Part shown: piece by piece, positions 1 through 9,132 of the stretch | Layout: each line of letters begins with the position of its first letter | Numbering within the stretch: position 1 is the stretch's first letter | NCBI GenBank assembly: GCA_024970065.1 | Contig: CP103908.1 | Coordinates: forward strand, 62,001-126,000 | Source: Pediococcus acidilactici | GTDB lineage: Bacteria; Bacillota; Bacilli; Lactobacillales; Lactobacillaceae | Length of the DNA: 64,000 bases | Reading direction: 5' to 3' | Notes under the pieces: generated by a model | What the model was told of the DNA's origin: nothing | Database searches by the model: none | What the model saw: only the letters and a program-made list of their open reading frames with translations | Program-made: the position numbers and the translations under genes

Positions 1-2
1 CG

Positions 3-449
3 GTTAACCACCAACGGCAAGCACTTGAAGATAACTACCAAAAGGAACTCGATTTTGTAGCCAATAAGTACGCTAAAACCGGAATTCCCGAGGACTTAGC
101 TCAAAAGGCGGCCCGGGAAATGATGGAAAAAGATGCCCTCCTAACGACCGTGCGAGAACGTTACGGGTTTGACATGCACAACTTCACCAGCCCTTATCAA
201 GCGGCGATTGCTTCCATGATCGCCTTTTCGTTGGGCTCGCTATTGCCGTTATTGACGATTACGTTTGCCAAGCATAGTATTCGGGTCCCCCTGACCGTAG
301 TTTCCGTGGTGGTTGCCCTGGCAATTACCGGTTATGCTGCGGCGGTGATTGGGAAAGCGGTTCGTCGGCGGGCGGTCGTCCGTAACGTGATTGCCGGACT
401 ATTAACGATGGGCGCGACCTACCTGATTGGCTCACTATTCGCGCGGTAA
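3..449 (+). CDS. VIT1/CCC1-family transporter, 5'-truncated by window edge
   Basis: An open frame runs from the first bases with no start, so the N-terminal part lies outside the window. The visible 148 residues contain a charged helical stretch (KELDFVANKYAKTGIPED) and then three hydrophobic segments ending in GLLTMGATYLIGSLF. Both the charged insert and the closing 'RNVIAGLLTMG' pattern match the next gene ('RNVIVGIITMF'), which is recognisable as a VIT1/CCC1 (DUF125/nodulin-21-like) iron or manganese transporter. The two genes are 8 bp apart and form a tandem paralogous pair. Membrane transport of Fe/Mn is the family role; the substrate here is inferred. Confidence 0.85.
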   Translation, partial: VNHQRQALEDNYQKELDFVANKYAKTGIPEDLAQKAAREMMEKDALLTTVRERYGFDMHNFTSPYQAAIASMIAFSLGSLLPLLTITFAKHSIRVPLTVVSVVVALAITGYAAAVIGKAVRRRAVVRNVIAGLLTMGATYLIGSLFAR

Positions 450-457
450 GGGGATGA

Positions 458-1144
458 ATGACCATGAAAAAGAAAACTAAAATGAGTATGGACAATAAAT
501 TAAACATGTTGCGGGCCGGCGTACTGGGCGCTAACGACGGAATTTTAACGGTAGTCGGGGTTCTATTTAGTGTGGTCGCGGCCACCACCAACCCGTTCAT
601 CATCTTTATCGCTGGGTTGTCCGACCTTTTGTCATGCGCCTTTTCGATGTCGGCAGGGGAATACGCTTCGGTAAGTTCCCAACGCGATACCGAAAAAGCG
701 GCCGTGGGGGAAGAAAAGCTCCGGTTAAAAACCGATCCAGAAGCTGAATACGAATTAGTGGCGGATTTTTACATGGAAAAAGGGGTTTCGGAAGAGACTG
801 CGCACCAAATTGCCCGTTCGTTAATGGATTCTGCGCCGTTAAAGACGGCGGTCGACGTTCGTTACGACATGGATTTAGACGAATACCTAACTCCGTGGGG
901 CGCGGCAATTTCGTCACTATTTTCTGCCGCGCTGGGCGGAGTCTTTCCCTTAGTGGCGATGACCCTGGCACCTAGTGATTTTAAAATGCAGGCGACCATC
1001 ATTGCGACGGTGATTTCCGTGGCGTTAACCGGCTTTTTGAGTTCCAAACTCGGAAATGGGTTGCCGAAAAAAGCGGTCATCCGCAACGTAATCGTCGGAA
1101 TCATCACGATGTTTATCCATTACTACATCGGAAAATTATTTTAA
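458..1144 (+). CDS. VIT1/CCC1-family (Fe/Mn) transporter
   Basis: 228 residues. The N-terminus has the family signature 'RAGVLGANDGILTVVGVL' (first membrane helix, with the conserved GANDG), then 'AGLSDLLSCAFSMSAGEYASVSSQ', the second helix with the SMxxGEYxSVxSQ motif. A cytosolic acidic loop with glutamates follows (residues ~75-125), which binds metal in plant VIT1. Three C-terminal helices complete the usual five. An AAGGGG ribosome site lies just upstream; ATG 458 or ATG 464 could be used, and 464 has the better spacing. It probably exports or stores iron or manganese. It is co-transcribed with the truncated paralogue before it. Confidence 0.9.
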   Translation: MTMKKKTKMSMDNKLNMLRAGVLGANDGILTVVGVLFSVVAATTNPFIIFIAGLSDLLSCAFSMSAGEYASVSSQRDTEKAAVGEEKLRLKTDPEAEYELVADFYMEKGVSEETAHQIARSLMDSAPLKTAVDVRYDMDLDEYLTPWGAAISSLFSAALGGVFPLVAMTLAPSDFKMQATIIATVISVALTGFLSSKLGNGLPKKAVIRNVIVGIITMFIHYYIGKLF

Positions 1145-1197
1145 CAAGCTCGAAAAATCGCTTCCAAACTTGATTTATAAAGTGAATCCAGCCAATG

Positions 1198-1220
1198 AAT
1201 GCCCGTCTAAAGGCATTTTG
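1198..1220 (+). terminator. Short intrinsic terminator after VIT genes
   Basis: AATGCC / GGCATT inverted repeat with an eight-base loop followed by TTTT, 54 bp after the second VIT gene. The stem is short, so it may be weak. Confidence 0.5.
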
Positions 1221-1225
1221 CGGGG

Positions 1226-1253
1226 TTGTCAAAGAAATCTTATATGTTATGAT
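1226..1253 (+). promoter_or_regulatory. Promoter of mntH
   Basis: TTGTCA (1226-1231), a 16-bp spacer and TATGAT (1248-1253), 38 bp before the mntH ATG. No MntR box could be recognised with confidence. Confidence 0.55.
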
Positions 1254-1291
1254 TGCTGTGGTTCAAGATTGAGGAAAGGAAGGAATTTAAA

Positions 1292-2884
1292 ATGAGTAAC
1301 GAGATCAAGAACCCTAAGAAGCGGCGAAAATTAATTTCGTACGCAAACGGCCGATCCCTAGAGGAAATTAACGGGACGGTCAAGGTTCCTAAAAATATTG
1401 GTTTTTGGAAAACTTTGTTTATGTATTCGGGGCCAGGCGCATTAGTTGCGGTAGGTTATATGGACCCTGGTAATTGGTCAACATCAATCACTGGGGGGCA
1501 AAACTTCCAGTACATGCTAATGTCGATTATCTTGATTTCGAGTTTAATCGCGATGTTGTTACAATACATGGCGGCTAAACTGGGAATTGTGAGTCAAATG
1601 GACCTCGCCCAAGCAATTCGGGCGCGGACCAGTAGAGCATTGGGAATCGTTTTGTGGATATTAACGGAGTTGGCGATCATGGCGACCGATATCGCAGAAG
1701 TTATCGGGGCGGCAATCGCGCTTTATTTGTTATTCCATATTCCGCTAGTGGTGGCGGTATTCATCACCGTATTTGACGTATTATTGCTATTATTGTTAAC
1801 CAAGATCGGTTTCCGAAAAATCGAAGCCATCGTGGTTTGTTTAATCATGGTGATTTTGGTCGTCTTCGTCTACCAAGTGGCCCTTTCGCATCCGAGCTGG
1901 GGCGCAGTGTTTGGCGGGTTGATTCCAACGACTAAAGCATTTGCGACAACCCCAACGGTGGGTGGCATGACCCCGTTGAGCGGTTCGCTAGGAATCATCG
2001 GAGCTACCGTAATGCCGCATAACTTGTACTTGCATTCGGCAGTTTCGCAAACGCGGAAGATCAACCACGACGATGAAGAAGACGTAGCACGGACCGTGCG
2101 GTTTTCTACTTGGGATTCCAACATTCAGTTATCGTTTGCCTTCGTGGTTAACGCACTGTTGTTGGTAATGGGAGTGGCCGTATTTAAGACCGGCGCCGTG
2201 CAAGACCCGTCCTTCTTCGGGTTGTTCCACGCGCTAAACGACACTTCGACATTGAGTAACGGAATTTTGATTGGGGTTGCCAAGACTGGAATTCTATCGA
2301 CCCTCTTTGCGGTAGCCCTCTTGGCTTCGGGTCAAAATTCTACCATCACCGGAACGCTGACCGGGCAAGTAATCATGGAAGGTTTCGTACACATGCGGAT
2401 GCCGTTATGGGCCCGGCGCTTGATTACCCGGTTGATTTCGGTAGTCCCCGTATTAATTTGTGTAATGTTAACTAGTGGTAAGGGCGACATTCAAGAACAC
2501 GAAGCCCTCAACAACTTGATGAACAACTCGCAGGTCTTCTTGGCCTTCGCGTTACCATTCTCGATGGTGCCGTTGCTGATGATGACCGACAGTCGCGTAG
2601 AAATGGGCGACCGGTTTAAGAACAGCTGGATTGTTCGAATTTTAGGCTGGATTTCGGTAATCTTCTTAACTTACTTGAACCTAACTGGATTACCAGATTC
2701 AATCGCGGCCTTCTTCGGCGAAAATGCCAGCGCAGCGGAAATCAGCATGGCTCACGACATTGCCTACGCGTTAATCGTGGCAGTTTTGGCGCTACTCGCG
2801 TGGACGGTAATTGAATTGTATAAAGGAAATAAACGTTACGAACTTGAACTTGCAGAAAAAGCTAACGCAAAGGAGGCGGCATAA
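1292..2884 (+). CDS. mntH: NRAMP-family Mn2+/H+ symporter
   Basis: 530 residues from ATG 1292, which has an AAGGAAGGA ribosome site; the longer frame from 1253 lacks one and overlaps the promoter. The first helix carries the metal-binding 'YMDPGNW' motif (consensus DPGN), and the sixth carries 'GATVMPHNLYLHS' (MPH motif), the two metal-coordinating elements of NRAMP proteins. About eleven hydrophobic helices follow. Lactobacilli accumulate Mn(II) and this is the usual proton-driven importer. Its stop overlaps the start of the usp gene, a pair seen in other lactobacilli, so the two are an operon. Confidence 0.95.
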   Translation: MSNEIKNPKKRRKLISYANGRSLEEINGTVKVPKNIGFWKTLFMYSGPGALVAVGYMDPGNWSTSITGGQNFQYMLMSIILISSLIAMLLQYMAAKLGIVSQMDLAQAIRARTSRALGIVLWILTELAIMATDIAEVIGAAIALYLLFHIPLVVAVFITVFDVLLLLLLTKIGFRKIEAIVVCLIMVILVVFVYQVALSHPSWGAVFGGLIPTTKAFATTPTVGGMTPLSGSLGIIGATVMPHNLYLHSAVSQTRKINHDDEEDVARTVRFSTWDSNIQLSFAFVVNALLLVMGVAVFKTGAVQDPSFFGLFHALNDTSTLSNGILIGVAKTGILSTLFAVALLASGQNSTITGTLTGQVIMEGFVHMRMPLWARRLITRLISVVPVLICVMLTSGKGDIQEHEALNNLMNNSQVFLAFALPFSMVPLLMMTDSRVEMGDRFKNSWIVRILGWISVIFLTYLNLTGLPDSIAAFFGENASAAEISMAHDIAYALIVAVLALLAWTVIELYKGNKRYELELAEKANAKEAA

Positions 2885-3315
2885 TGGCCTTCGATGTGAA
2901 AAGAATTTTAGTTGGAGTGGACGACTCTAAAGACGCTTTGTTGGCTTTTGACTACGCAATTAATTTGGCGAAAGATGCGAACCGTGAATTGGTGATTGTT
3001 TCGGTGCTGGAAAACGACGAAATGAACGTGTTCCAAGCCCTCGACAAGGATTACATTCATGGGGAACGAGCTGAATTAGAACAACACATTTTGACCTACC
3101 AAAAGCAGGCGCAAGATGCTGGCGTTACCAACGTCCGTTGCGTGGTGACGGAAGGCGATCCCGGTGAGACGATTGTTGAAGAGGTAATTCCCGCGGTTAA
3201 ACCAGATTTATTGGTAGTTGGCGCGGAATCGAAAAAGGGTATTGCCCGTCGTTTTGGGAGCCAAGCCGCATACATGGCCAAATACGCTCCGATTACGGTA
3301 ACGGTCGTGCGGTAA
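2884..3315 (+). CDS. Universal stress protein, UspA family
   Basis: 143 residues. It opens with 'RILVGVDDSKDALLAFDYA', the UspA beta-1/alpha-1 pattern, and ends with 'DLLVVGAESKKGIARRFGSQAAYMAKYAPITVTVVR'-type sequence, matching the ATP-binding G-x2-G-x9-G(S/T) loop only loosely. The start ATG overlaps the mntH stop (TAATG), indicating translational coupling. Usp proteins bind ATP or act as stress modulators in the cytoplasm; its role with MntH is not known. Confidence 0.92.
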   Translation: MAFDVKRILVGVDDSKDALLAFDYAINLAKDANRELVIVSVLENDEMNVFQALDKDYIHGERAELEQHILTYQKQAQDAGVTNVRCVVTEGDPGETIVEEVIPAVKPDLLVVGAESKKGIARRFGSQAAYMAKYAPITVTVVR

Positions 3316-3336
3316 TTTAAATTTTAATCAATCTAG

Positions 3337-3373
3337 GAGGACGGCAAAGCAATTGGCACCGTCCTCTTTTTTT
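3337..3373 (+). terminator. Intrinsic terminator of mntH-usp
   Basis: GAGGACGG (3337-3344) pairs with CCGTCCTC (3359-3366), followed by a run of T. It lies 21 bp after the usp stop. Confidence 0.85.
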
Positions 3374-3390
3374 ACGAACGGGGGAGCAAA

Positions 3391-3960
3391 GTGAATTTTG
3401 TAATTATTGGACTAACTTTTCTTAGCGTCAATTTAGATTTCTTTTTTATGCTGTTGTTTTTGGTCCGCAAGTACCGGTTGTCCGCAGTTTTAGGTGGCTA
3501 TTTGTTGGGGACCTTGCTATTGGTGACGGCGAGTTATTTAATTGGTCAAACCCTCTCCGTCTTTTTGCCAGAATGGTTACTGGGAGTGCTCGGGTTCTTG
3601 CCGATTTACCTAGCAATTAAGGATGACGATGACGAAATTAATGCGACCCAGTCCGGTGCTTCGGCGGTTGGGACGGTTTTGGTGACCTATCTTTCCGTTT
3701 GCACGGGATGCAACTTGGCAATCTTTTTGCCAGTTTTAATGCACGCCCAGCTTGCTGAATTTTTCGTTGCCCTGTTATTGATCTTGGGATTGAGCGTAGT
3801 GGCCGTCCTCGCGATTAATTTACTTAGCAAAAATCCGCTTGTCAGCCAAGTGATGGAAAAATATGGCGAGAAACTGATGAAGGTTTGCTATGTGTTGATC
3901 GGGCTGTACGTTTTCTGGGACAGCGGCTTAGTGACCCATTTAATTCGGTTGGTTGGATAA
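3391..3960 (+). CDS. CadD-like cadmium resistance transporter
   Basis: 189 residues with about five membrane helices. It starts at GTG 3391 with a GGGGGAG ribosome site. Features of the CadD family: the long first helix after 'VNLDFFFMLLFLV', the short loop 'GFLPIYLAIKDDDDE' after the third helix (GxxPIxLGxK in CadD), and a central Cys-rich 'VCTGCNLAIFLPV'. CadD proteins give modest cadmium resistance by export. It stands alone between a terminator and the left island repeat. Function is assigned by family only. Confidence 0.8.
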   Translation: MNFVIIGLTFLSVNLDFFFMLLFLVRKYRLSAVLGGYLLGTLLLVTASYLIGQTLSVFLPEWLLGVLGFLPIYLAIKDDDDEINATQSGASAVGTVLVTYLSVCTGCNLAIFLPVLMHAQLAEFFVALLLILGLSVVAVLAINLLSKNPLVSQVMEKYGEKLMKVCYVLIGLYVFWDSGLVTHLIRLVG

Positions 3961-4001
3961 CCGATATTTGATAAGAAAAGTAAAATTGAAATGATGCACC
4001 C

Positions 4002-4071
4002 ACATAGCGCAAAAAAAGACCCCGACTACTGGTCCTAGTCGGGGTCTTGGTGATTCTATGCTTGCCACATG
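4002..4071. repeat. Left 70-bp direct repeat of sulfur island (contains terminator hairpin)
   Basis: A 70-bp sequence repeated in the same orientation at 10916-10985 with only three differences, all in the seven-base hairpin loop (CTGGTCC here, GTGGTAG there). The core is AAGACCCCGACTA / TAGTCGGGGTCTT (4016-4028 / 4036-4048). Read on the minus strand the hairpin is followed by TTTTTTT, so it also works as a terminator for the LysR gene at 4160-5185. About 25 bp beyond the hairpin are fully conserved too. Confidence 0.9.
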
Positions 4072-4159
4072 GTACGTACATTTTAACGGGTTAGAGGGTA
4101 GATTGAAATGTGGAGTCACTGTAATAAAGTACTGAATCTTTTGGAAAGGTTTGATTTTT

Positions 4160-5185
4160 TTATTTTAAAATTTCTCGATACTGGTAGTTATTCATTGAGC
4201 TAACTAAGTCAGTAACGTTAGTTAATTTTAGAATGCTATTTAAAGTTTGTTCAGAAACGGCACCTTCTAGGTAAGATAAAACAATCTTCAGAGAAATTTG
4301 TTCCATGGGTATGCGAATTACATTACATAACGAAGCGTTGAACTTATTGGTAACAAAAAATTGTGGAATGAAAGTACATCCTAGTCCTTGATAAGCAAGG
4401 TTAGCAGCAGTTTCAATGTATTTAGTTTCGAAAGTGGGGTGAATGTTTAGGTCATTTTGGGACATAAATACTTCGATTAAGCGCATAAATCCAGAACCAG
4501 ATTCTATAGTGATAAATTCAGAGCTAATTAAATGGATATTTTGAATGTTTAACGTTTCAATAGTAGTCTTTCCCTTTTCGAAAAGTGGACAAGATTTGTT
4601 TATCACTAAATAAATGGGGATTTCACTTAACATCTTAAAAGATATTTCGCTTGGAAAAATTGGGAGCATCCTAATATGCATATCAATCTTTTTTTGGAGC
4701 AATAATTCTTCTAAGTTAATTGAACGATCTTCTGTAATCCAAATTTTTTGGTGTGGGTATTTGCGTTTAAACCGATAAATTAACGGAGGTAGGATAATAC
4801 TTGCCATTGATTGATTAATTCCCAGTCTAATTCTTGATTGAGGAGGATTACTTAACTCAGTCACTTCGTTAATTAGTTTTTGATAACTAATATTTAGAGT
4901 CTCAATACCTTGAATGAATTTTGCACCTTGAGGAGTTAGCGAAATTGGTCTCTTTTTTCGATTGAGTAACCTAAAGCCAAGCTCTTGTTCAGCATTGTTA
5001 ATATATTTGCTTAAATAAGGTTGAGAAACAAACAAATTCTCAGCTCCCTTGGTGAGGCTGCCACCAGCTAAAACGGCTTTTAAATAAGTTAATAATAGAT
5101 CTGCATCTTTGATATTATCCCACCTAACAAAACGAAATCTTATAACAATACTGTATACATCTGTTGCTTGTGGTTTTAAAAACAA
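4160..5185 (-). CDS. LysR-type regulator of the sulfur island
   Basis: Up to 341 residues if read from TTG 5185. The winged-helix DNA-binding part is clear: 'LTYLKAVLAGGSLTKGAEN' then 'VSQPYLSKYINNAEQELG', followed by a substrate-binding domain. The family normally begins three to six residues before this domain, but here some 24 extra residues have no counterpart. An AGGTGGG ribosome site lies just before an ATC codon at 5113-5111, in frame (M-KDADLLLTY); no ATG/GTG/TTG is near it, so the true start is unsettled. Divergent from the yedE-like gene with LysR-type operators between, so it likely regulates the island in response to a sulfur compound. The gene is AT-rich, like its neighbours. Confidence 0.85.
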   Translation of the reverse strand: MFLKPQATDVYSIVIRFRFVRWDNIKDADLLLTYLKAVLAGGSLTKGAENLFVSQPYLSKYINNAEQELGFRLLNRKKRPISLTPQGAKFIQGIETLNISYQKLINEVTELSNPPQSRIRLGINQSMASIILPPLIYRFKRKYPHQKIWITEDRSINLEELLLQKKIDMHIRMLPIFPSEISFKMLSEIPIYLVINKSCPLFEKGKTTIETLNIQNIHLISSEFITIESGSGFMRLIEVFMSQNDLNIHPTFETKYIETAANLAYQGLGCTFIPQFFVTNKFNASLCNVIRIPMEQISLKIVLSYLEGAVSEQTLNSILKLTNVTDLVSSMNNYQYREILK

Positions 5186-5228
5186 TCAATACTAAGTTCA
5201 ATTATATACAAGTCTACACTTTTTAAGC

Positions 5229-5290
5229 ATAACTATTTGGTTATAGTTGTATTCTACTTTCACCATTTTAAGATAATGTGAATGAAAGTA
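5229..5290. promoter_or_regulatory. Putative LysR operators between regulator and yedE-like gene
   Basis: ATAAC-N6-GTTAT (5229-5244) is a dyad containing the T-N11-A pattern typical of LysR boxes. A second dyad, TACTTTCA (5255-5262) with TGAAAGTA (5283-5290), lies closer to the yedE-like gene and could be the activation half. No single unambiguous -35/-10 pair was found here. Confidence 0.5.
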
Positions 5291-5337
5291 CAATATACAT
5301 TGTGAAACGGTGACCTTATTAGAATGGAGGAAAACAG

Positions 5338-6600
5338 ATGTTACGGCTAGATCGAATTAGTGGATTTATATTATTTTTAATTTTGTTAGTGGGAGCGCCA
5401 ATGATTTTACCATCGAATATGCATTTCATTAGGCTCCTATTAGGCCTAGCACTAGGTTATATACTGTCCAGATCTTATACAGGCTTTGCTGGAAGCGTTA
5501 ACAGAGCCTATAAAAATGGGTCAACAAAACTAATGCGCACAATGATGTTTATGTTTTTTATTACGGCACTAGCTAACGTTAGCTTTTTAATGTTTACACA
5601 AAACATTACCATGTATGCACTATGGGTAAATCCTATTAATTTAGGTTTATTAATTGGTGGAATTCTTTTTGGAATTGGGATGTCCTTTTCATCTTGTTGT
5701 GCATCAGGAGTTTTAACGGATTTAGCAACTGACGCACCACGCGCAGGAGTGACGTTGATATTTTTCTGTATAGGTGTATTCATTGGATTTCCTTTTCAAG
5801 TTCAATCATGGGTAAAAAACTCATGGTGGACTTCACCAACGGGAACTAAGTTTGCTAACGGAGTTTATATGCCAGATCTGTTCAAATGGGATGGAATGAA
5901 TGGTTATTTAGGAGCAGTAGTTTTAACTGCTTTGCTAGCAGGACTAGTTATTTATTTGTCGTATTTATATGAAAAGAAACGGAAGTTAGCTGATGATTAT
6001 CATGTAATACCTTCTGAAAATGTTCAAGATCATCCAGAAGATTTTGATGCTAAAACATTCTCTTTGCGTAATGAAGAAACTTATCGTTACTTGTTAGAAA
6101 AACCTTGGACTTTGAAACAGGGCGCATTTGGGATGATGATTGTGTTTGTTTTAATGATGGGGATTACGAGAAGTGGTTGGGGGGCGTCAACACCCTATGG
6201 ACTTTGGATGGGAAAACTTTTAAATGTTTTTGGAGTATCAGACAATGCTTTATCTCAATTCGCACATTTACCAGCTGGCACATTCTCTGCTCCATTGCTT
6301 AGCAATCCAGTTACTGTACAGAACTTTGGTATTTTTCTTGGCACATTGATTTATATTTTAACTTCAGGATTATTAAAGAAAACTTTACACGCAACGACTA
6401 GTCTTACTCTGAAGAGTGCGTCGATGTTTGCGGCTGGTGGTTTAGCAATGGGCTTTGGTACTCGATTGTCTAATGGTTGTAATGTAGGAGCACTGTATAG
6501 TCCAATTGCACAATTTTCTATTTCAGGTTGGATATTCCTAGCATTTCTAGTAGCAGGAGGAGTTTTGGGAAATATGTTTGCAAAGAGAGTTTATGCGTAG
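5338..6600 (+). CDS. YeeE/YedE-family sulfur (thiosulfate) transporter
   Basis: 420 residues, about ten membrane helices in two related halves. Each half has the family motif: 'GMSFSSCCASGVLTDLATD' (residues ~112-130) and 'GFGTRLSNGCNVGALYSP' (~376-393), which supply the cysteines that pass thiosulfate or other sulfane sulfur in the TsuA/YeeE structure. A GGAGG site precedes ATG 5338. It is the first gene of a five-gene run (yedE-like, reductase, ABC permease, binding protein, ATPase). Substrate is inferred: thiosulfate or a related sulfane-sulfur species. YedE relatives are also linked to selenium, but no selenium gene is seen here. Confidence 0.85.
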   Translation: MLRLDRISGFILFLILLVGAPMILPSNMHFIRLLLGLALGYILSRSYTGFAGSVNRAYKNGSTKLMRTMMFMFFITALANVSFLMFTQNITMYALWVNPINLGLLIGGILFGIGMSFSSCCASGVLTDLATDAPRAGVTLIFFCIGVFIGFPFQVQSWVKNSWWTSPTGTKFANGVYMPDLFKWDGMNGYLGAVVLTALLAGLVIYLSYLYEKKRKLADDYHVIPSENVQDHPEDFDAKTFSLRNEETYRYLLEKPWTLKQGAFGMMIVFVLMMGITRSGWGASTPYGLWMGKLLNVFGVSDNALSQFAHLPAGTFSAPLLSNPVTVQNFGIFLGTLIYILTSGLLKKTLHATTSLTLKSASMFAAGGLAMGFGTRLSNGCNVGALYSPIAQFSISGWIFLAFLVAGGVLGNMFAKRVYA

Positions 6601-6622
6601 AAAATAAAACGAGGCGAAAAAA

Positions 6623-8326
6623 ATGAGTAAAAAAATTATAGTTGTTGGTGGCGTTGCTGGTGGGGCATCTGTAGCAGCGAGAGTTAGAAGGTTAGACGAA
6701 ACTGCTGATATTAAGATATTTGAAAAAGGACCAGATGTCTCCTTTTCTAATTGTTCATTGCCGTATCATCTTTCTAACGTAATCCCTAACGCTGATGATA
6801 TAGTGCTAATGTCGCCTATCCAATTCAAAAAACAATATAATATTGATGCAATTGTTAATCATGAAGTTGTAGATGTAGATGTAGCTGAACAAATGGTATC
6901 TGTAAAGGATGTTATTAGTGGTGAAATACAAAAATACTCTTATGATGAACTGTTTTTGTCACCGGGTGCTGTGCCAATTTGTCCACGTTCAATTGAAGGA
7001 ATTAGTAAAAATAATGTTTTTACAATTCGTGATGTGACAGATATTAAATCTATTCGGGAATTTTTGGAAAAGCATCAAGTTAAAAACGTTTCGGTAATTG
7101 GTGGAGGCTTTATTGGAATTGAAACGGCTGAAAATTTAGTACAAGGAGGTTACTCCGTTAGTTTGATTGAAGGCGCTGAGCATGTTTTAGGGACAATAGA
7201 CCTAGACATGGCTCAAATTATCCAAAAAACGCTATTGGATCATCATGTTAATTTAGTTACAAATGATACCTTAACTGAAATTCGTGACGATACAATAATC
7301 TTAGATTCTGGCAAAGAGTTAAAAGCTGAAGCAGTTATTTTAGCAATTGGAGTTCGCCCTAACACTGAACTAGCCGAAAAAATCGGTGTTACAATCGGTG
7401 AAACTGGAGGAATTAAGGTTAACCAAAACTATGAGACTAATTTGCCACATATTCATGCGGTTGGTGATGCAATTGAAGTATATCATCAGCTATTAAGAAA
7501 GCCTACACGTTTAAGTTTGGCATTTCCAGCTCAAATTGAAGCACGTCAAGCAGTGGACCACATGTATGGACGCCCTATAAAAAATCGTGGTGTAATTGGG
7601 TCTCAATGTATTCCAGTCTTTGAAATGAATGTTGCGTCTACAGGGTTAACCGAAAAAGATTGTCGGCAAAATGGGATTAGTTATCGGACGGCAATGGTTA
7701 TTCCAAAAGACCACGTACCATTACTTCCTAATGCACGTCCTTTGTATATGAAGTTGATATTTGCTTATCCAAGTGGTGAAATTTTAGGAGCACAAGCAAT
7801 TGGTGAAAGCGCCGTTGATAAGCAAATCGATATTATTGCCACGGAAATTTCTCATGGTGGGTATATTGAAGATTTAGAAACTCTTGAACTATGCTATCAG
7901 CCAACTTTTTCTACGGCAAAAAATGCCATAAATATGGTCGGTTTGGTAGCAACTAATGTACTAAACAATGAATTTAAACAAATCTCAGTTAGCCAAGTTA
8001 GAACATTGATAGAGCAAAATGCATTAATTATCGATGTACGTGAGAGAGACGAATATAAAGAGGGACATGTAAAAACGGCTAAGAATATCCCCATGAGCGA
8101 GTTTCGACAACATCTTAATGAAATTCCTAAGTATCAACCGGTTTACATCCATTGCTTAAGTGGCCAGCGAAGTTATAATGTTGTACGTGCACTAACTAAT
8201 TTAGGATACGAACAAGTTTATAATATTGCAGGATCTTTTCTGAATATTTGCGAGTTTGAATACTATGAAGATGTTATTCAACAAAGAGAGCCAATAGTAA
8301 CTAACTATCGTTTCGATTTATTATAA
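6623..8326 (+). CDS. CoA-disulfide reductase / NADH-dependent persulfide reductase with C-terminal rhodanese domain
   Basis: 567 residues, the usual length of the CoADR-rhodanese fusion. Residues 4-30 form the FAD-binding 'IIVVGGVAGGASVAARVRR'. 'SFSNCSLPYH' holds the single redox-active Cys (~43). 'VSVIGGGFIGIETAENL' binds NADH, and 'HAVGDAIEV' is the second FAD motif. Residues ~455-550 are a rhodanese with the active loop 'HCLSGQRS'. Family members reduce CoA-disulfide, CoA-persulfide or polysulfide with NADH. Next to a sulfane-sulfur transporter the likely role is to release sulfide from imported sulfane sulfur. It starts 23 bp after the transporter. Confidence 0.9.
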   Translation: MSKKIIVVGGVAGGASVAARVRRLDETADIKIFEKGPDVSFSNCSLPYHLSNVIPNADDIVLMSPIQFKKQYNIDAIVNHEVVDVDVAEQMVSVKDVISGEIQKYSYDELFLSPGAVPICPRSIEGISKNNVFTIRDVTDIKSIREFLEKHQVKNVSVIGGGFIGIETAENLVQGGYSVSLIEGAEHVLGTIDLDMAQIIQKTLLDHHVNLVTNDTLTEIRDDTIILDSGKELKAEAVILAIGVRPNTELAEKIGVTIGETGGIKVNQNYETNLPHIHAVGDAIEVYHQLLRKPTRLSLAFPAQIEARQAVDHMYGRPIKNRGVIGSQCIPVFEMNVASTGLTEKDCRQNGISYRTAMVIPKDHVPLLPNARPLYMKLIFAYPSGEILGAQAIGESAVDKQIDIIATEISHGGYIEDLETLELCYQPTFSTAKNAINMVGLVATNVLNNEFKQISVSQVRTLIEQNALIIDVRERDEYKEGHVKTAKNIPMSEFRQHLNEIPKYQPVYIHCLSGQRSYNVVRALTNLGYEQVYNIAGSFLNICEFEYYEDVIQQREPIVTNYRFDLL

Positions 8327-8364
8327 CTTAGAGTAGTTAAAAGCATAGGATTTGAGGTAATGAA

Positions 8365-9132
8365 TTGAAAGGAAAGCGAATCTTTTTAAACTTAGCTTCA
8401 TTGGTCGTATTTATTCTAGTTTGGTTAGCAATAACTTCTTTACGATTGGTTTCGCCTGTTCTATTGCCATCACCAAATCAAGTACTACACGCATTTTTAA
8501 ACTTAATTTTCTATGGGTATAATGGTATTCCGTTGCTTAGTCATTATTTAATTACAATAGGGCGGTTAGCGGTTGCAGTTTTCGTTGCGGTAATAATTGG
8601 TATTCCTTTAGGGTTGAGTAGTGGTTACTTGCCTTCACTAAGTACCGTAATTGACCCGATTATCCAATTTATAAGACCAATTCCTCCTTTAGCATACTAC
8701 ACGCTGCTGATATTATGGTTTGGGATTGGAGAAACATCTAAAATAACATTACTATTTTTTGCAGCGTTACCACCAATTTATCTTTCGGCGTATGATGCTG
8801 TTAGGAAACTAGATAGGGAATATTTACTTAGTGCATCTTCATTAGGTGCAACTAAAGAGCAGATTTTTTATCGAATTGTGGTTCCAGCTTCACTTCCAGA
8901 CATTTTTACTGGTTTTCGAACTGCTGTGGGGGTTGCGTACACTACGATTGTTTCGGCAGAGATGATTGCATCTTCTGCTGGAGTAGGTTGGATGGTAATT
9001 GATGCTTCTCATTATCTAAAAAGTGATGTGATTTTTGTGGGAATAATCCTATTAGGTGTCACAGGGATGTTGATAGATTATTTGATCCGTCTCCTAGAAC
9101 GAAGGATTGTTCATTGGAGCGGTGAAAAATGA
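8365..9132 (+). CDS. ABC transporter permease, TauC/SsuC-like
   Basis: 255 residues. It starts with TTG 8365, supported by GAGG seven bases upstream; the nearby ATG 8360 runs into a stop at once. About six helices, with the EAA-type loop 'LDREYLLSASSLGATKEQIFYRIVVP' that contacts the ATPase. The 'FIRPIPPLAYYTLLILWFGIGETSKI' stretch is typical of nitrate/sulfonate/taurine permeases. It overlaps the next gene by four bases (ATGA). Confidence 0.88.
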   Translation: MKGKRIFLNLASLVVFILVWLAITSLRLVSPVLLPSPNQVLHAFLNLIFYGYNGIPLLSHYLITIGRLAVAVFVAVIIGIPLGLSSGYLPSLSTVIDPIIQFIRPIPPLAYYTLLILWFGIGETSKITLLFFAALPPIYLSAYDAVRKLDREYLLSASSLGATKEQIFYRIVVPASLPDIFTGFRTAVGVAYTTIVSAEMIASSAGVGWMVIDASHYLKSDVIFVGIILLGVTGMLIDYLIRLLERRIVHWSGEK

